In this document: positions 42,701-52,600 of the stretch, piece by piece
How positions within the stretch are numbered: position 1 is the stretch's first letter
How the letters are laid out: each line of letters begins with the position of its first letter
The notes under the pieces: model-generated
What the model was told of the DNA's origin: nothing
Seen by the model: only the letters and a program-made list of their open reading frames with translations
Databases searched by the model: none
Assembly: GCF_000350225.1 (NCBI RefSeq)
Contig: NW_005179057.1
Location: 588,135-652,134 of the forward strand
Length of the DNA stretch: 64,000 bases
DNA from: Chondrus crispus
Lineage: Eukaryota > Rhodophyta > Florideophyceae > Gigartinales > Gigartinaceae
Reading direction: 5' to 3'
Position numbers and translations under genes: made by a program

Positions 42701-42728
42701 GGGTGAAGCTGACAGGAGCGGAAGTCAT
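39714..42728 (-). CDS. beta-class DNA methyltransferase fused to a SET domain
   Basis: A single 1004-codon ORF with ATG at 42728. Residues 1-370 are unrecognised; about 370-400 is an acidic linker and a basic KRHK patch. The methyltransferase covers about 440-740: catalytic motif DPPY at 462-465 precedes the AdoMet-binding motif FDPYGGT at 681-687, the order of the beta class (N6-adenine or N4-cytosine methylation of DNA). About 830-1000 is a SET domain: GRGVFA (846), a YYG strand, GYINDP with a following ANVRF in place of the NHxC...N core, and GEELFLDYG at the end. SET domains methylate protein lysines, often on histones. One polypeptide could thus mark DNA and chromatin together. It is divergent from the ParB–oxygenase gene with about 600 bp between start codons. 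No break is seen. Confidence 0.85.
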   Translation of the reverse strand: MTSAPVSFTQLCLTHLFHILRNEKFRTNFNLRESKTSDVLRWIHKQDDDSAVKALKALLLNKNRKRRDPGNFRSSFNDGPPILRELGTEHVKQIFKSAVSFVMYGEKDSRIFELFEMLFASGKISPSLVVGSKYIPAKGNRYAVPSSSKSYFATKPPDTFEVIIYIHALKVAVDYFQRERKRRNKISSPFRISYTCGNRLGFAVQLIVKAWTSLAKKIGLESCESMISPYVLFKEPSGTFMVLGESDSGFAPTSQSHTFRGHRNAAMDLKLADPTAWKRTKEQDYAFRELTAMLFHHLKEVSTHEYLYECAEDTDWEFVKKYKCEKKDTVAPVFASLSAPTKAAIGYVDNGVTAIEVDSMGNTEDTVDIGAMEASQDEDEEEGIKEEGNRVPMDPQDTRPEKRHKTSGTRGEERYQFAYDRVMKTMSPFCRIHDVPMTDVLETDAEESGFYLDGKVQLILTDPPYNTRREVESPNSSHDKLSGSDMLECVAIFDRVLKPGGHGIVFCSALQFAEWYFMLKNHKRLKNGIDEDDASQPLRQVYEKVFNVERIPLNFVRAPGHYFQKRHRKGCSHMSIVQTAIHFWKRGLEFKDELEQINYIPHGYVPSRHAAWTNCVDGIPRIEGDERVMFPEAGNSSMSKGGSDHISVDENVRMFLRPEQKSIRLMMEMVSRFSQPGDIVFDPYGGTFATAKACLTLPMHRKFVGCDFDERCAEIAVVRVLQTFAKQLTSPVSDITASVEEIDFAIEFLAHPNLEAREAAQHASLWDAPPGLPIYQRLPIHVHRYLSCMNGNVDLALKYKNTPPDLWPSIYRAFLDTVDTEALMSLEAAAKGFVVCESTIRHTSAGRGVFAMRSFRKGEDILTYYGTVVYKNLSGQNATTKVYGSGILGVRKKRFAEKAVQLRSNAVDAEDKEHPIFIVPAPFCVAGYINDPRYLPDDRDVEERHAKHSRSANVRFVESVASPSKHKLRSNRLVIIETIQEISTGEELFLDYGKSFAHWGSAPP

Positions 42729-42823
42729 AATTCAATGGTGATTATTTTCCGAAGTGAAGTCTGGAAAAGTAAGGACTGGATGGGCTGTTAGAGACGGCGT
42801 AGTGAAAAAAGGGTATGCTTCGG

Positions 42824-43068
42824 AAAAGTGTTCGGGCGAACAGTCGGGATTTGCTGGTCATGGTTCGCGAACCATGACTAGCAAATCTGGACTGTTATTT
42901 TTTGTTAAAATTACAGATGTTTATACTGAGCTGGTCATGGTTCGCGAACCATGACCAGCAAAATATGGACTGTTACTTTTTTGATAAAATTATAGGCGTT
43001 TATAATTTGCTGGTCATGGTTCGCGAACCATGACCAGCAAATCCCGACTGTTCGCCCAAACACTTTTT
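42824..43068. promoter_or_regulatory. palindromic bidirectional promoter region
   Basis: Three palindromes centred near 42867, 42944 and 43023 share the core half-site TGGTCATGGTTCG joined at a CG centre (TTCGCGAA). 42849-42886 spans 38 bp with one mismatch, 42930-42959 is a perfect 30 bp and 43005-43042 a perfect 38 bp. Spacing is 77 and 79 bp. The linkers are diverged copies of one AT-rich sequence. The outer flanks are also inverted: GTGTTCGGGCGAACAGTCGG on the left recurs as its near-complement on the right, so the whole 245 bp is roughly symmetric. It lies between the start codons of the methyltransferase–SET gene (42728) and the ParB–oxygenase gene (43332). A shared operator for a dimeric protein is the natural reading. 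Confidence 0.85.
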
Positions 43069-43331
43069 GAAAGTGGGACGAAGCCTGCAAAGTACCACCA
43101 TCCCAGGTCTTAAAAAGCCGTAAAAATCCGTAAAATCGGATAAAAAAGCCAGGCCCTTAGCCAGTCGCATCTCATCTCTTCTTAACGGCGTGGCGCGACG
43201 GACAGCTTTCATTCGGAACCCCCCATTCATCCATCTCTTTGCGTCTCTATCACATTTGTCTTCCCCGCTTATCTACATATCCCTCGCAAGGAAAGCCAGT
43301 CTTCCGCGTTAAGTACACCCTTGTGAAAACC

Positions 43332-46300
43332 ATGCCAAATGCAACTACGCGTGGTCGAAGATCTCGACGCCGTGGGCGTAGCGGTGCCCGTACCGGAAGC
43401 AGTGGTGCAACAGGGAGTGCCCTTAACGAAGCCCTTGTCCGCAAAGTCCTCGGACGTGACTATGGCAAGGGTTTAGAAGCTCGTGGCATCAAGAAGGGCG
43501 TCCATGTCAAGCTGTTCGCAGTTGTGAGAGATGCAGTTATGGAAGTGGGGACTGCGAAACTGTCTACAGCTGGGGACGAGAGTGAAATTGTGCAACGCAG
43601 ACTACACTTGCATAAACTTCCCCAAACCGCGAAACAAGACCTCGTGGTCGTAACGGGTGCATCGCTCACGACGAATGCAAGTAATCATCCCTATCCCTAC
43701 AAATTCAAAGGAGGTGAGGGACCACCTGAAAAATTACGTGATTTGCACACTGCTGGCCTCTACGCCTGGGATACGAGGATGATGATTCCAGTAGAAGCTC
43801 AGGCCGAAGAAGAGAACAATCCTTCCGGTCTGAAAAGTTCGTGTGAATTACCGCCCGCACCGAGACCAGCTGACCAAAGACCGAAACCCGAAGAAGCAGG
43901 AAAAATGCAATTCGATACCGCTGCGACGCCTGTGCCGCAGCCATATCCGGGTGCGCCAGAAGGTGACGAAGCCATTGAAGTTACCCCTGCTATGCCTGCG
44001 CCAGTGATTGACGTTGACAAAATGGTTCCTGCCGCACCAGAAGATGAGGATCTGGGTGATACGATCGAGCTCGCTGAGCATGGAAAAGATGTCAATATCC
44101 GCTGCTACGACATGTCTGCCTACGTGAGAGTGGAAGTGAGCGTTATGCTGTCCCAAGTTCTCCAGCCACCTTGTACACTTCGGGATACTGCAACCAAGTA
44201 TGTCAAACGGCTTGAGGAGGGCTTCATAACCTACGGCTACGACTACGGAAGCGGGTTGATGACAATAACTATTCGTCGTGTTGAGAACCCGAATGTGGGT
44301 GATGTGGACCTTGGTGGCCTCGTCATGGAAAATCGGTTGGCCGATGATGGGCACGGTAGTGAGGTCGTCTCAAGGTATTTGAGGGGTGATATACGTGCGG
44401 TTGTTGTCGATGGTCTTCATCGTCGACAGAGTATGAAGAATATATTGCATACTCGAGGTGAGGAACCCGGGCTGAAATGGCTACATGAACCGCTCCGTAT
44501 GGTGCTTATTCTTCGCCGTGATGGGAAGGACATGAACAGCACCGAGATGCTTCACCTTGGCTCCCATCGGAATCAGGTAGCATCGACAGTGCGTCTTTTC
44601 GAGAGCTTGGAAGAACATATTCACGGTGTCCTGTCCTATCTGAAGTCTTTCGCATTAGAAACTGGCCTCACCGTCGATGAAGTAAGGCCGTCGAATGTTG
44701 CCGCAGAGATGTGCACATCGGAGATTATTCCGAACATGAAGAAGCCCACGTATCGCCGCTACGCAAGGATTGCCAAGATTTTCGCGAAATATCCCCGTGC
44801 ATTTGATAGGCTGTTGTCCTTCAAACCCGATGAGCGACCGAAGATTGGGGCTGTGCATCTTGACCACAGCAAGTTTTACGAGGTCGATGAGTGCGGTGTT
44901 ATGCTCTTCCTGGATAGCATACATGCATGTGTCCGCAACCCTGCATCTTCAGGGGCATTTGACGCAACTCCCTTCTTTGGAACGGCTATGGAAATTTACC
45001 AGATTTGTCTCCGTAAGTTCAACCTATATGGCATTCCAGGACGACTGTCCTTTTCGGAGTTCCTAGAAGTACAAGTGAAGCAACCAAAAAACAAGACAAG
45101 TTCCATTGGTGATCTTTTCGTGAACAGTATGAGATTGTTTTCCAGCAAGAAGGTTGATGAAGATAAGAACTCGCAGAGATCCTCACGTTTTGGTTCAAGG
45201 ATTACCTCCCATTTCGAGCCGAAACAAGCCGGGAATAAGCCCAAAGCAGCGCCAGCGGCAGGTGCATCGACTTCTACAGCGGCAGTGCCATCTTCCGTCG
45301 TCGTCAAGTCAAATGGCTCTGGTGGTGCGAAGACACCCGTGCTGTCACCCGCGAAAACAGGCTCGAGGACGCCCATCACATCATCTCCCGAACCAGCCCC
45401 ATCTCGTCGCAGTGGTCGTAAGCGGAAAGCTTCACCTCCTCCTTCACCTCCTATTAAAGTCTTCACCACGACTGAATCCCGTCCAAAGGCGAAGAAGAAG
45501 GCGAAGAAGAAGGCCACTTGGGCCAAGCAGACTGCCACGAACACACCGCTTTCTGTCCAACCTGTCCGACCTCCGATCGAAATCGTTGATACGGACGGGT
45601 CTCGTGAGCCCCTCCTACGCAAATCTGAAGTGCCTTTCGATGACTTCTTGCCTCCTCTGCTCCCTGTCGGCTACAGAGATGCACCCGTTTACCGTGGTGA
45701 GGTTGACCCTTGGTGGAAAGATGCCCTGCTGAGGACTCCCTCCGAAGTCGTCTCTATTGCCAATAAAGTGCAAGCGGACGGAGGCGAATTGCACCACACT
45801 CCATTGCTAGAAGCTTTGCATATTCCCTTAGGTCATAGAGCTCACAATTTCGTGGACGTTGAAGATTTGACCTATATGCATCGAGTGGCCTGGCTCATGG
45901 CTGCTCAAAAGCAGCACCTCGAATCAGTGAGGCAGGCAAACCCCGTTTTGGGTGACTCAGAAAGTGAGCTAGATTGGGATACGGTAACGTCGTCCTTTGA
46001 GAAAGGCGAAGGTAGGGCATACTTTATGAGGAAAGGAATGCTACTGCAGGAGCGTGGGTTCTGCATACTGGAAGGTTTTGCAGAACCACACTCGCTGGCC
46101 AAAGAAGTGATACAGGTCCGGCAGCCCCCTCTTAGCATTGTGAACACGGACACTGGTATTCAGGAGCTATTCGACCACTATCTTTCAACGTTTCCAGGAG
46201 AGAATGCGCTGGAAAAGGAGAAGAATCGCACTCTTTGGAACCCGATAGTCAACTTGGGGGAGTCAGAAGGTGATAAGAAATCCCGGAACGAAGGCAAGGC

Positions 46301-47141
46301 CCGTTATTCCAGCACCAGGATGTTGCTCATGGAAGAAACCGAAGAAAACCCAGAAAATGTGTCCTCTGTTCGTCGAGCTATGCTTGATGCATGGTTGGGG
46401 CAGTTGGCTGTACTGATTGGGCTCACAGATGGAGTGTTTGGAAAGATGCGCACGCCGGTGACAGGCGGACGCCTGCTTTTAACTGGCAAGAATTGCCCTC
46501 GCCAAGTACCGCACAACGATTTTCAGGTGCGAAGTCGGAATGAGCAAGATAAGTGCTCGGGGTACTTCCTCATGGTGAACGGTAATGACCCCTTCCCTAT
46601 CTGGTTCTGTGAGTACTCTCATAAGTTTGTATTCAAGTCCGTGGTTGAGCTGGGACACCTGTCAAGAGGTTGGACACTACGCAAACTCACCGTTCCCCCC
46701 TTCTCCGTATTTGTCGGTCATGGTTATGCGACGCATGCTGGCGCAGGTTATGAAAGTCGCCTATCAGATAAGCTCACCACTCGCTACCACCTCTATTTCA
46801 TTCCAGAAGACGTATCTCTCCCTGATTCAGTAGCATTTGCCTTCGGGGATTCGCTGAGGTTCGAAGGGGACGATGTTTTGGAAATAATCGAGAAGGAGCT
46901 GTGCGAAAAGGGGACAGAAGGTGAGAATAGGATAGAAAGGACCGCTGCCAGAATTGGGCCATTGGCGGGAGAGCACAATGATGAGGACGGAAATGATGTG
47001 GATAGAAGCCGCGGCGAAAGAAATGCCAATGCTGATGATGATGAAGACAGCGAATGGAATGCCAGTGCTGATGATGACGACGACGATTTCCAGACCAAAA
47101 GCGATGCAAGCGATGGTGATTCTTGCTTAACAGTTCAATAA
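43332..47141 (+). CDS. ParB-like domain plus 2-oxoglutarate/Fe(II) oxygenase-like protein
   Basis: The frame is open from before 43239, but the first ATG is at 43332, giving 1269 codons. Residues 1-30 are Arg/Gly/Ser-rich. About 260-400 resembles the ParB/sulfiredoxin fold, with the hallmark VVVDGLHRRQS at 357-367, followed by a helical region to about 480. Residues 600-760 are disordered and Lys/Ser/Pro-rich (KKKAKKK). About 1000-1165 looks like a double-stranded beta-helix dioxygenase: His1061-x-Asp1063 (PHNDF), His1135 (ATHAGAG) and Arg1151 (RYHLYF) are the expected iron and 2-oxoglutarate ligands. The C-terminal 60 residues are very acidic. The oxygenase could oxidise methylated DNA or protein, or an unrelated substrate. 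Divergent with the methyltransferase–SET gene. No break is seen. Confidence 0.75.
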   Translation: MPNATTRGRRSRRRGRSGARTGSSGATGSALNEALVRKVLGRDYGKGLEARGIKKGVHVKLFAVVRDAVMEVGTAKLSTAGDESEIVQRRLHLHKLPQTAKQDLVVVTGASLTTNASNHPYPYKFKGGEGPPEKLRDLHTAGLYAWDTRMMIPVEAQAEEENNPSGLKSSCELPPAPRPADQRPKPEEAGKMQFDTAATPVPQPYPGAPEGDEAIEVTPAMPAPVIDVDKMVPAAPEDEDLGDTIELAEHGKDVNIRCYDMSAYVRVEVSVMLSQVLQPPCTLRDTATKYVKRLEEGFITYGYDYGSGLMTITIRRVENPNVGDVDLGGLVMENRLADDGHGSEVVSRYLRGDIRAVVVDGLHRRQSMKNILHTRGEEPGLKWLHEPLRMVLILRRDGKDMNSTEMLHLGSHRNQVASTVRLFESLEEHIHGVLSYLKSFALETGLTVDEVRPSNVAAEMCTSEIIPNMKKPTYRRYARIAKIFAKYPRAFDRLLSFKPDERPKIGAVHLDHSKFYEVDECGVMLFLDSIHACVRNPASSGAFDATPFFGTAMEIYQICLRKFNLYGIPGRLSFSEFLEVQVKQPKNKTSSIGDLFVNSMRLFSSKKVDEDKNSQRSSRFGSRITSHFEPKQAGNKPKAAPAAGASTSTAAVPSSVVVKSNGSGGAKTPVLSPAKTGSRTPITSSPEPAPSRRSGRKRKASPPPSPPIKVFTTTESRPKAKKKAKKKATWAKQTATNTPLSVQPVRPPIEIVDTDGSREPLLRKSEVPFDDFLPPLLPVGYRDAPVYRGEVDPWWKDALLRTPSEVVSIANKVQADGGELHHTPLLEALHIPLGHRAHNFVDVEDLTYMHRVAWLMAAQKQHLESVRQANPVLGDSESELDWDTVTSSFEKGEGRAYFMRKGMLLQERGFCILEGFAEPHSLAKEVIQVRQPPLSIVNTDTGIQELFDHYLSTFPGENALEKEKNRTLWNPIVNLGESEGDKKSRNEGKARYSSTRMLLMEETEENPENVSSVRRAMLDAWLGQLAVLIGLTDGVFGKMRTPVTGGRLLLTGKNCPRQVPHNDFQVRSRNEQDKCSGYFLMVNGNDPFPIWFCEYSHKFVFKSVVELGHLSRGWTLRKLTVPPFSVFVGHGYATHAGAGYESRLSDKLTTRYHLYFIPEDVSLPDSVAFAFGDSLRFEGDDVLEIIEKELCEKGTEGENRIERTAARIGPLAGEHNDEDGNDVDRSRGERNANADDDEDSEWNASADDDDDDFQTKSDASDGDSCLTVQ

Positions 47142-47303
47142 AATCCTTCCGCCAACTGCCTTCCACAGGAAGGTCAAATCAGCCTATCGGAGGCAATAAA
47201 AAATCGGCGCAAATATTTTGGTCCGGGCCAGCAAAAAATGTGTCATAAATGTAGCAACGCTTGTTGATTTCATGTCGCGATTTTGCACATTTTTTACCAA
47301 TAA
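47142..47303. other. 3' flank of the ParB–oxygenase gene
   Basis: AT-rich. AATAAA occurs at 47138-47143 (overlapping the stop) and at 47194-47199, and could serve as a polyadenylation signal. Confidence 0.35.
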
Positions 47304-47632
47304 CGCCATTGGCTGAAAATCGGAATAGTTATGGCACAGCGTCTCTGCCTGGCCTGTGGCGGTAGATGACTGGCTGGCGCTGCACACAGGTAAGTCTCGC
47401 AGTGCCAAACGCCATTGGCTGAAAAGCAGCAGAGTTATTGCACAGCGTCTCTGCGCGGCCTGTGGCGGGAGATGACTGGCTGGCGCTGCACACGGGTAAG
47501 TCTCGCAGTGCCAAACGCCATTGGCTGAAAAGCAGCATAGTTATGGCACAGCGGCTCTACCTGGCCTGCGGCGGTAGATGGCTGGCTGGCGCTGTACACG
47601 GGCAGGTCCCGCAGGGCCAAACGCTTTTACAT
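47304..47632. repeat. 107-bp tandem repeat, three units
   Basis: Units begin GCCATTGGCTGAAAA at 47304, 47411 and 47518, with a partial fourth at 47625. They lie just downstream of the ParB–oxygenase gene. Open frames on both strands here are a result of the repeat. Confidence 0.9.
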
Positions 47633-48309
47633 TGATGCAATGATGAGACGGTGATCATCGCTGCATATGGGCAGCCACCGACGACCATGTTTTGCTGCTC
47701 CAGGGCAGTGAAAATATGTCTCCATTCGCAGCTCCAATGCAACACTAGACGTAATGCTCCGACCTACTCTCAGTCAATGAAATGTTAATCCAGTACCTTT
47801 CTTGCAAAGGTGATATCACCCCGCCGGTCCAGAAATGGTCCCAACCCGAAGGATGAAACCGATAGCGGTTCCAGCGGCGTTCACATCACATTTATTTGTA
47901 GCAACCAAAGAGTATTGTTACGGCTACATACACTACATCTACCCCGTCCAAATACCGGAATACGGCAGCAGTGGTTCATTGCGCTTCTGTTAAATACAAT
48001 AATCAACGCCAAGAAACATAACAAGAGAGGTCAGTTACGGTCACAGTACGTCATGATGGTGGATTGGAATTCTGATAGACCAAGGAGGTTGTACTGATGG
48101 CTTACCTGATCCTGAGTTAGAAGACGGGCGGGTTGACCTGCAGTGAGACAAGGAACGCTGTGAAGCTTGGTCAGAACAGTTCTTCGAAACTTTCAATGTG
48201 TTAGAGAATGTGCGAACTTACGTTACAGCTTTGTAGGTAATCGCAAAACGGCATGGCCTAGAGAAAGCGCTCACTTACCAAACGTCTGCAGCGCACTCGT
48301 GTCTCCGCA
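47633..48309. other. spacer between two tandem arrays; no gene seen
   Basis: Mixed composition, no recognised feature. A GACGTAATGCTCC/CACTAG region near 47750 was checked for a CACTA terminus without success. Confidence 0.35.
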
Positions 48310-49310
48310 TGAGATTTCAACCAAACACGCAATTCGCAGAACGCAAACTGTCAGAAACGGAGATGGGCGGTGGGTCATGACTGTGGCAGAAGTGGCGTCA
48401 CTTACAATGGATGATATCTCAACCAAACACGCAACTCGCAGAAAGAAAACTGTTACAAAAATGGTTGCGTGGTGGGTCAGGACTGTGGTAGAGGTGGCGT
48501 CACTTACTGTGGATGATATCTCAACCAAACACGCAACTCGCAGAAAGAAAACTGTTAGAAAATTGGATGCGTGGTGCGTCAGGACTGTGGAAGAAGTGGC
48601 GTCACTTACTGTGGATGATATCTCAACCAAACACGCAACTCACAGAAAGGAAACTGTTAGAAAAATGGATGCGTGGTGGGTCAGGACTGTGGCAGAAGTG
48701 GCGTCACTTACTGTGGATGATATCTCAACCAAACACGCAACTCACAGAAAGGCAACTGTTACAAAAATGGTTGCGTGGTGGGTCAGGACTGTGGGAGAAG
48801 TGGCGTCACTTACTGTGGATTATATCTCAACCAAACACGCAACTCGCAGAAAGGAAACTGTTAGAAAATTGGATTCTTGATGGGTCAGGACTGTGGCAGA
48901 AGTGGAGTCACTTACTGTGAATGATATCTCAACCAAACACGCAACTCACAGAAAGGAAACTGTTAGAAAAATGGATTCGTGGTGGGTCAGAACTATGGGA
49001 GAAGTGGCGTCACTTACTGTGGATGACATCTAAACCAAACACGCAACTCGCAGAAAGGAAACTGTTAAAAAATGGATGCATGGTGGGTCAGAACTGTGGG
49101 AGAAGTGGCGTCACTTACTGCGGATGATATTTCAAACAGACAAGCAACTCGCAGAACGGAAACTGTTAGAGAAACGGATGCGTTGTGGGTCAAGACTGTG
49201 GGAGAAGTAGCTTCACTTACTGTGTGGATGATATGTCAACCGAACACGCAACTCGCAGAAAGGAAACTGTCAGAAAACGGGATGCATGATGGATCAAGAC
49301 TGCGGACGAC
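48310..49310. repeat. 102-bp tandem repeat, about ten units
   Basis: Units of 102 bp (for example ATGATATCTCAACCAAACAC...) run from about 48310 to 49310 with few indels. Because 102 is a multiple of three, a 34-residue repeat stays open in more than one frame, interrupted only by late changes. The array ends about 350 bp before the Tnp2-type transposase frame, where CACTA-like elements often carry subterminal binding repeats; I infer that role but do not see the element ends. Confidence 0.9.
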
Positions 49311-49661
49311 GCGCGTGCAGGGAGTTGGATCTGGTCCTGGAACTATATTGCTGCATATATATATGCAGTGTTCAGAAAAAACCGGTAGCTAGATATTTCA
49401 AACTGTTCATGGGCACGTGTCGTACTGAAATCTCAATTTGAAATTACCGAATTCGGTATGGCATGGCTGTCCTTAACGACAGCCATTCATTGAGCTTTTG
49501 CATGCGGCATCACATCAAAATGCGAGTAGGAGCATATCCTTTTTACCGTTTCTATTCATTGAACCAAGCTTTAATATTAACGGCACAACCGTATGCATCG
49601 CCAAATGTAACAAAAGACCTTCTTTCGGCTGTAGAGCAGTAAGCTTGCTGAAATCTTGTTA
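49311..49661. other. spacer upstream of the Tnp2 gene
   Basis: AT-rich sequence with a TATATATA tract at 49355-49365 that could act as a TATA element. No gene is seen. Confidence 0.4.
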
Positions 49662-52600
49662 ATGCCGAGGTCCATGCCAAACTTTACTGCAGCCCCACTT
49701 CTAGTTGCGGACCTGGTCGAAACTGTCACAGATGGGGCGTCAAAGCAAGAGTCGTTGGGTTCTTAAAAACGCGGACCTTATGCAAAGCGTTCCGAAGATG
49801 TTGCATCACAAGGGACTAATTCGGATGGGCACGCACCATCTTCTTCTGAACCTCAGCTTGAAAGAAATCGAAAAAGAGCAAGGCCATGTAGGCAACTGTC
49901 TACAAAGCCAGCTAAACGTCCAGGAGATGGGTTCATGTTACTAGACGGTCAGTCAGAATCCTACGCTTCCCTTTTGAGAGACGGGCTTTTAAGCGACCTC
50001 CAAGAATACCAAGGCGTCATGCATGACGGTGTGGAGGCACTTCCATCAAGTCCTCACCCCGAACGAAATAACACGATCCGTTGTGAAGAAAGCGAAGGAA
50101 TTTCTGGATTAGACATTGGATTGAGCGTTGAGCAGGACAATGCCTACGAAGCTGAGGAGTCTGAGGAGCTGATAGACAGCATGTTCGAAAGCGCTTCTGG
50201 TGGAATTCGATTGACCTGGACAAATATTGCATCACTGATAACAGCAACTGGGAGCACGCGTCTCAGCGAGACTGCGTATCAGACACTTGCCAACTTTAGG
50301 AACTGGAGACCGAATGAAAGGCAGCTCACTCTCAAACTGCCAAGTACATCTACTCTGAAGAGACGTGTTCGTCCATTTGCGAAATCCAACTTCTTCGTTC
50401 CTTGTCATGTAGAAATGTTTACTGTGGATTTGTCGAAGTCTGGGTCGAAGGCTGGCGTTGGAAAGTATACCTCACAGGACAGCGCTCCGACCATGATTGT
50501 AAGACCGAGCAACTGGGCAAAACTTGACTTTTCGACAGCAAAATTGCGGGAGATGGTGCAAGGAAGACGGCATGATATGGATCCGTCAATCGAGATACCG
50601 AGGTTCTCGGATATTGAGGACACTCCAATAATCAAGGATAGGGCTGGGAGTCTATCTGTTTATCGGATTCCAACCGAAGATGGTGTGACAGTGAAACTGC
50701 GAAAAGGGCTCCTTCTTAACATTACGGTCGAAACAAGTGACGCGGTGAAGGGCAGATTGATGCAAGCCCAGTTTGCAGTAACGTCCTCAACGAACATGAG
50801 ATTTCATGCAGTTGTATCTTCCTTCTTTGTTTACGATGAGCCAAACTGGACAGAACCGCAGGCGGAGTCCAATTCAAAGCGTACCAAAACGATGAAGACG
50901 AAGAGACCAGAATCTCGGGCATTCCTTCCCAGTGACATGGTCGTCGAACTTGCACTCCCAGGACAGCCAGACGCCGAAGATTCGGAAGAACCAACGCAAA
51001 CACCCTTCCTTGTGTATAGGATGTGGAGAAGACAGAACTGTGATGACGACTACGCCACCAGCTTGGTTGTATCTTCTGAAAGAAATGTTTCGAATCTCAC
51101 CGGAACGAATAAGGGCGTTTACAACCAGATGTTTGACAAAACCGTAGTGAAACGAGTATCTGCCGATGATAATCTAATGAACAAGGGTCATCGCGTCGAT
51201 GCGGAAAGCAGTGGACGTTTGGAAGATGGAAGAAAGTACGTTGTGTATAGAATGTTTCTGTACTCTGATGGATTTATGCCGTACATTGGAAAGAAAGGAA
51301 GCATGGGTGGTGTATACATGCTGCCAATAGGTATGACTCCGGAGAACCGCAATGGAGCAGGAGCCATCAGACCTATCGGGCTAACTCCTCCAGGGGTATC
51401 TAAAAACGAGGTACTGGCGGCAGTTATTGATGATATCATTGAGGGGACAGAAAAGGGATTTGAGATGACCACTGCAAAAGGAGAGAAGGTTGTTCTTTTT
51501 CTCGATGTCGTCGGGTACGTTGGAGACTATCCTGCAGTGTCCCACACTTTGGACCTACTAGGGCACTGCTCCAATGTTCCATGTCACTTATGCAGCTATG
51601 GTAGGTACGACAAGTCTGGATTTCAAGGAAGCAAGTATTGTTACACAACCCGCATCCATTCCGACCATCCATCTTTCGCGAGAGATGAGAACCGGGCTAC
51701 TGCATTGAGGAGATCCAAGTTATCCAGGGAAGAGTTGAAAGCCCTCGGAATGGATGACGCAGATACGTTTGAGACAAGTTTGCAGGCACTTCATCAACTC
51801 TCTGAGAAACTGCGACAAGTTCGCGCTCGTGTGCCTCGTGTACTCGGCAGTAGCAAACCGGTTGTTCCTTCTGTTTTCGATTCGTATCGCTCATGCGTTG
51901 TGGCTCCCGATCATCTTTTCCTCGGGATTGGTCGCGACATCATGAATCTCTGTATAACACTGCTACCAAAAGATGTACGCAAAGATGCCGAGGCAATTGC
52001 CAAGATGGCTTTGAAGGATGGCTATCTCATATATCAGGAGAGCCTAATCAACCCTGACAAGCATGTGCTACATTCAATGACGATATCGTCTATGTACTGC
52101 CTGCTCTTGGTAGCACCACGGGCGATGAAGAGTGCTTGGTACGTGAACAAAATCACAGGCGAGAGAGAGAGCGGAAACTGTGCTACTATCGATGAAGCTC
52201 TCGACCTCCTCGACCTGTTTTCCTCTCTCGTGAGCAGAACGCAGTACTTTCCGGACTCAAGGATAGATGGTGAGAGGTCATTAGACACACACAATGAAGA
52301 AGGAGGAACCAAGAGACTTCTGCAGATTCGTAATATGGCACTTCGTTACCTATCTCGAGTAGATAAGCTGTGTCGCACAAACAGCTTTGCCTCCACTCAT
52401 TTGGACAAACCAAACCTTCACAGATTGTTGGAGTTCTTCACACATACATTGCCACTGTTCGGTAGTGTAAGACATGTACAAGAGTTGTTGTTTGAAAGCG
52501 CTCATCAGCCATTGAAGAGGGGGGTAGCTCAATCCAATATGAAAAACTCACAATTACAGGCTATGGAACATCGTCTTGCCAACGACTGGAAGACTCGTCT

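Noticed and set aside
47142-49661. CACTA terminal inverted repeats for the Tnp2 gene
   Set aside because: Single CACTA words occur by chance; no matching inverted partner was found downstream of 53536.
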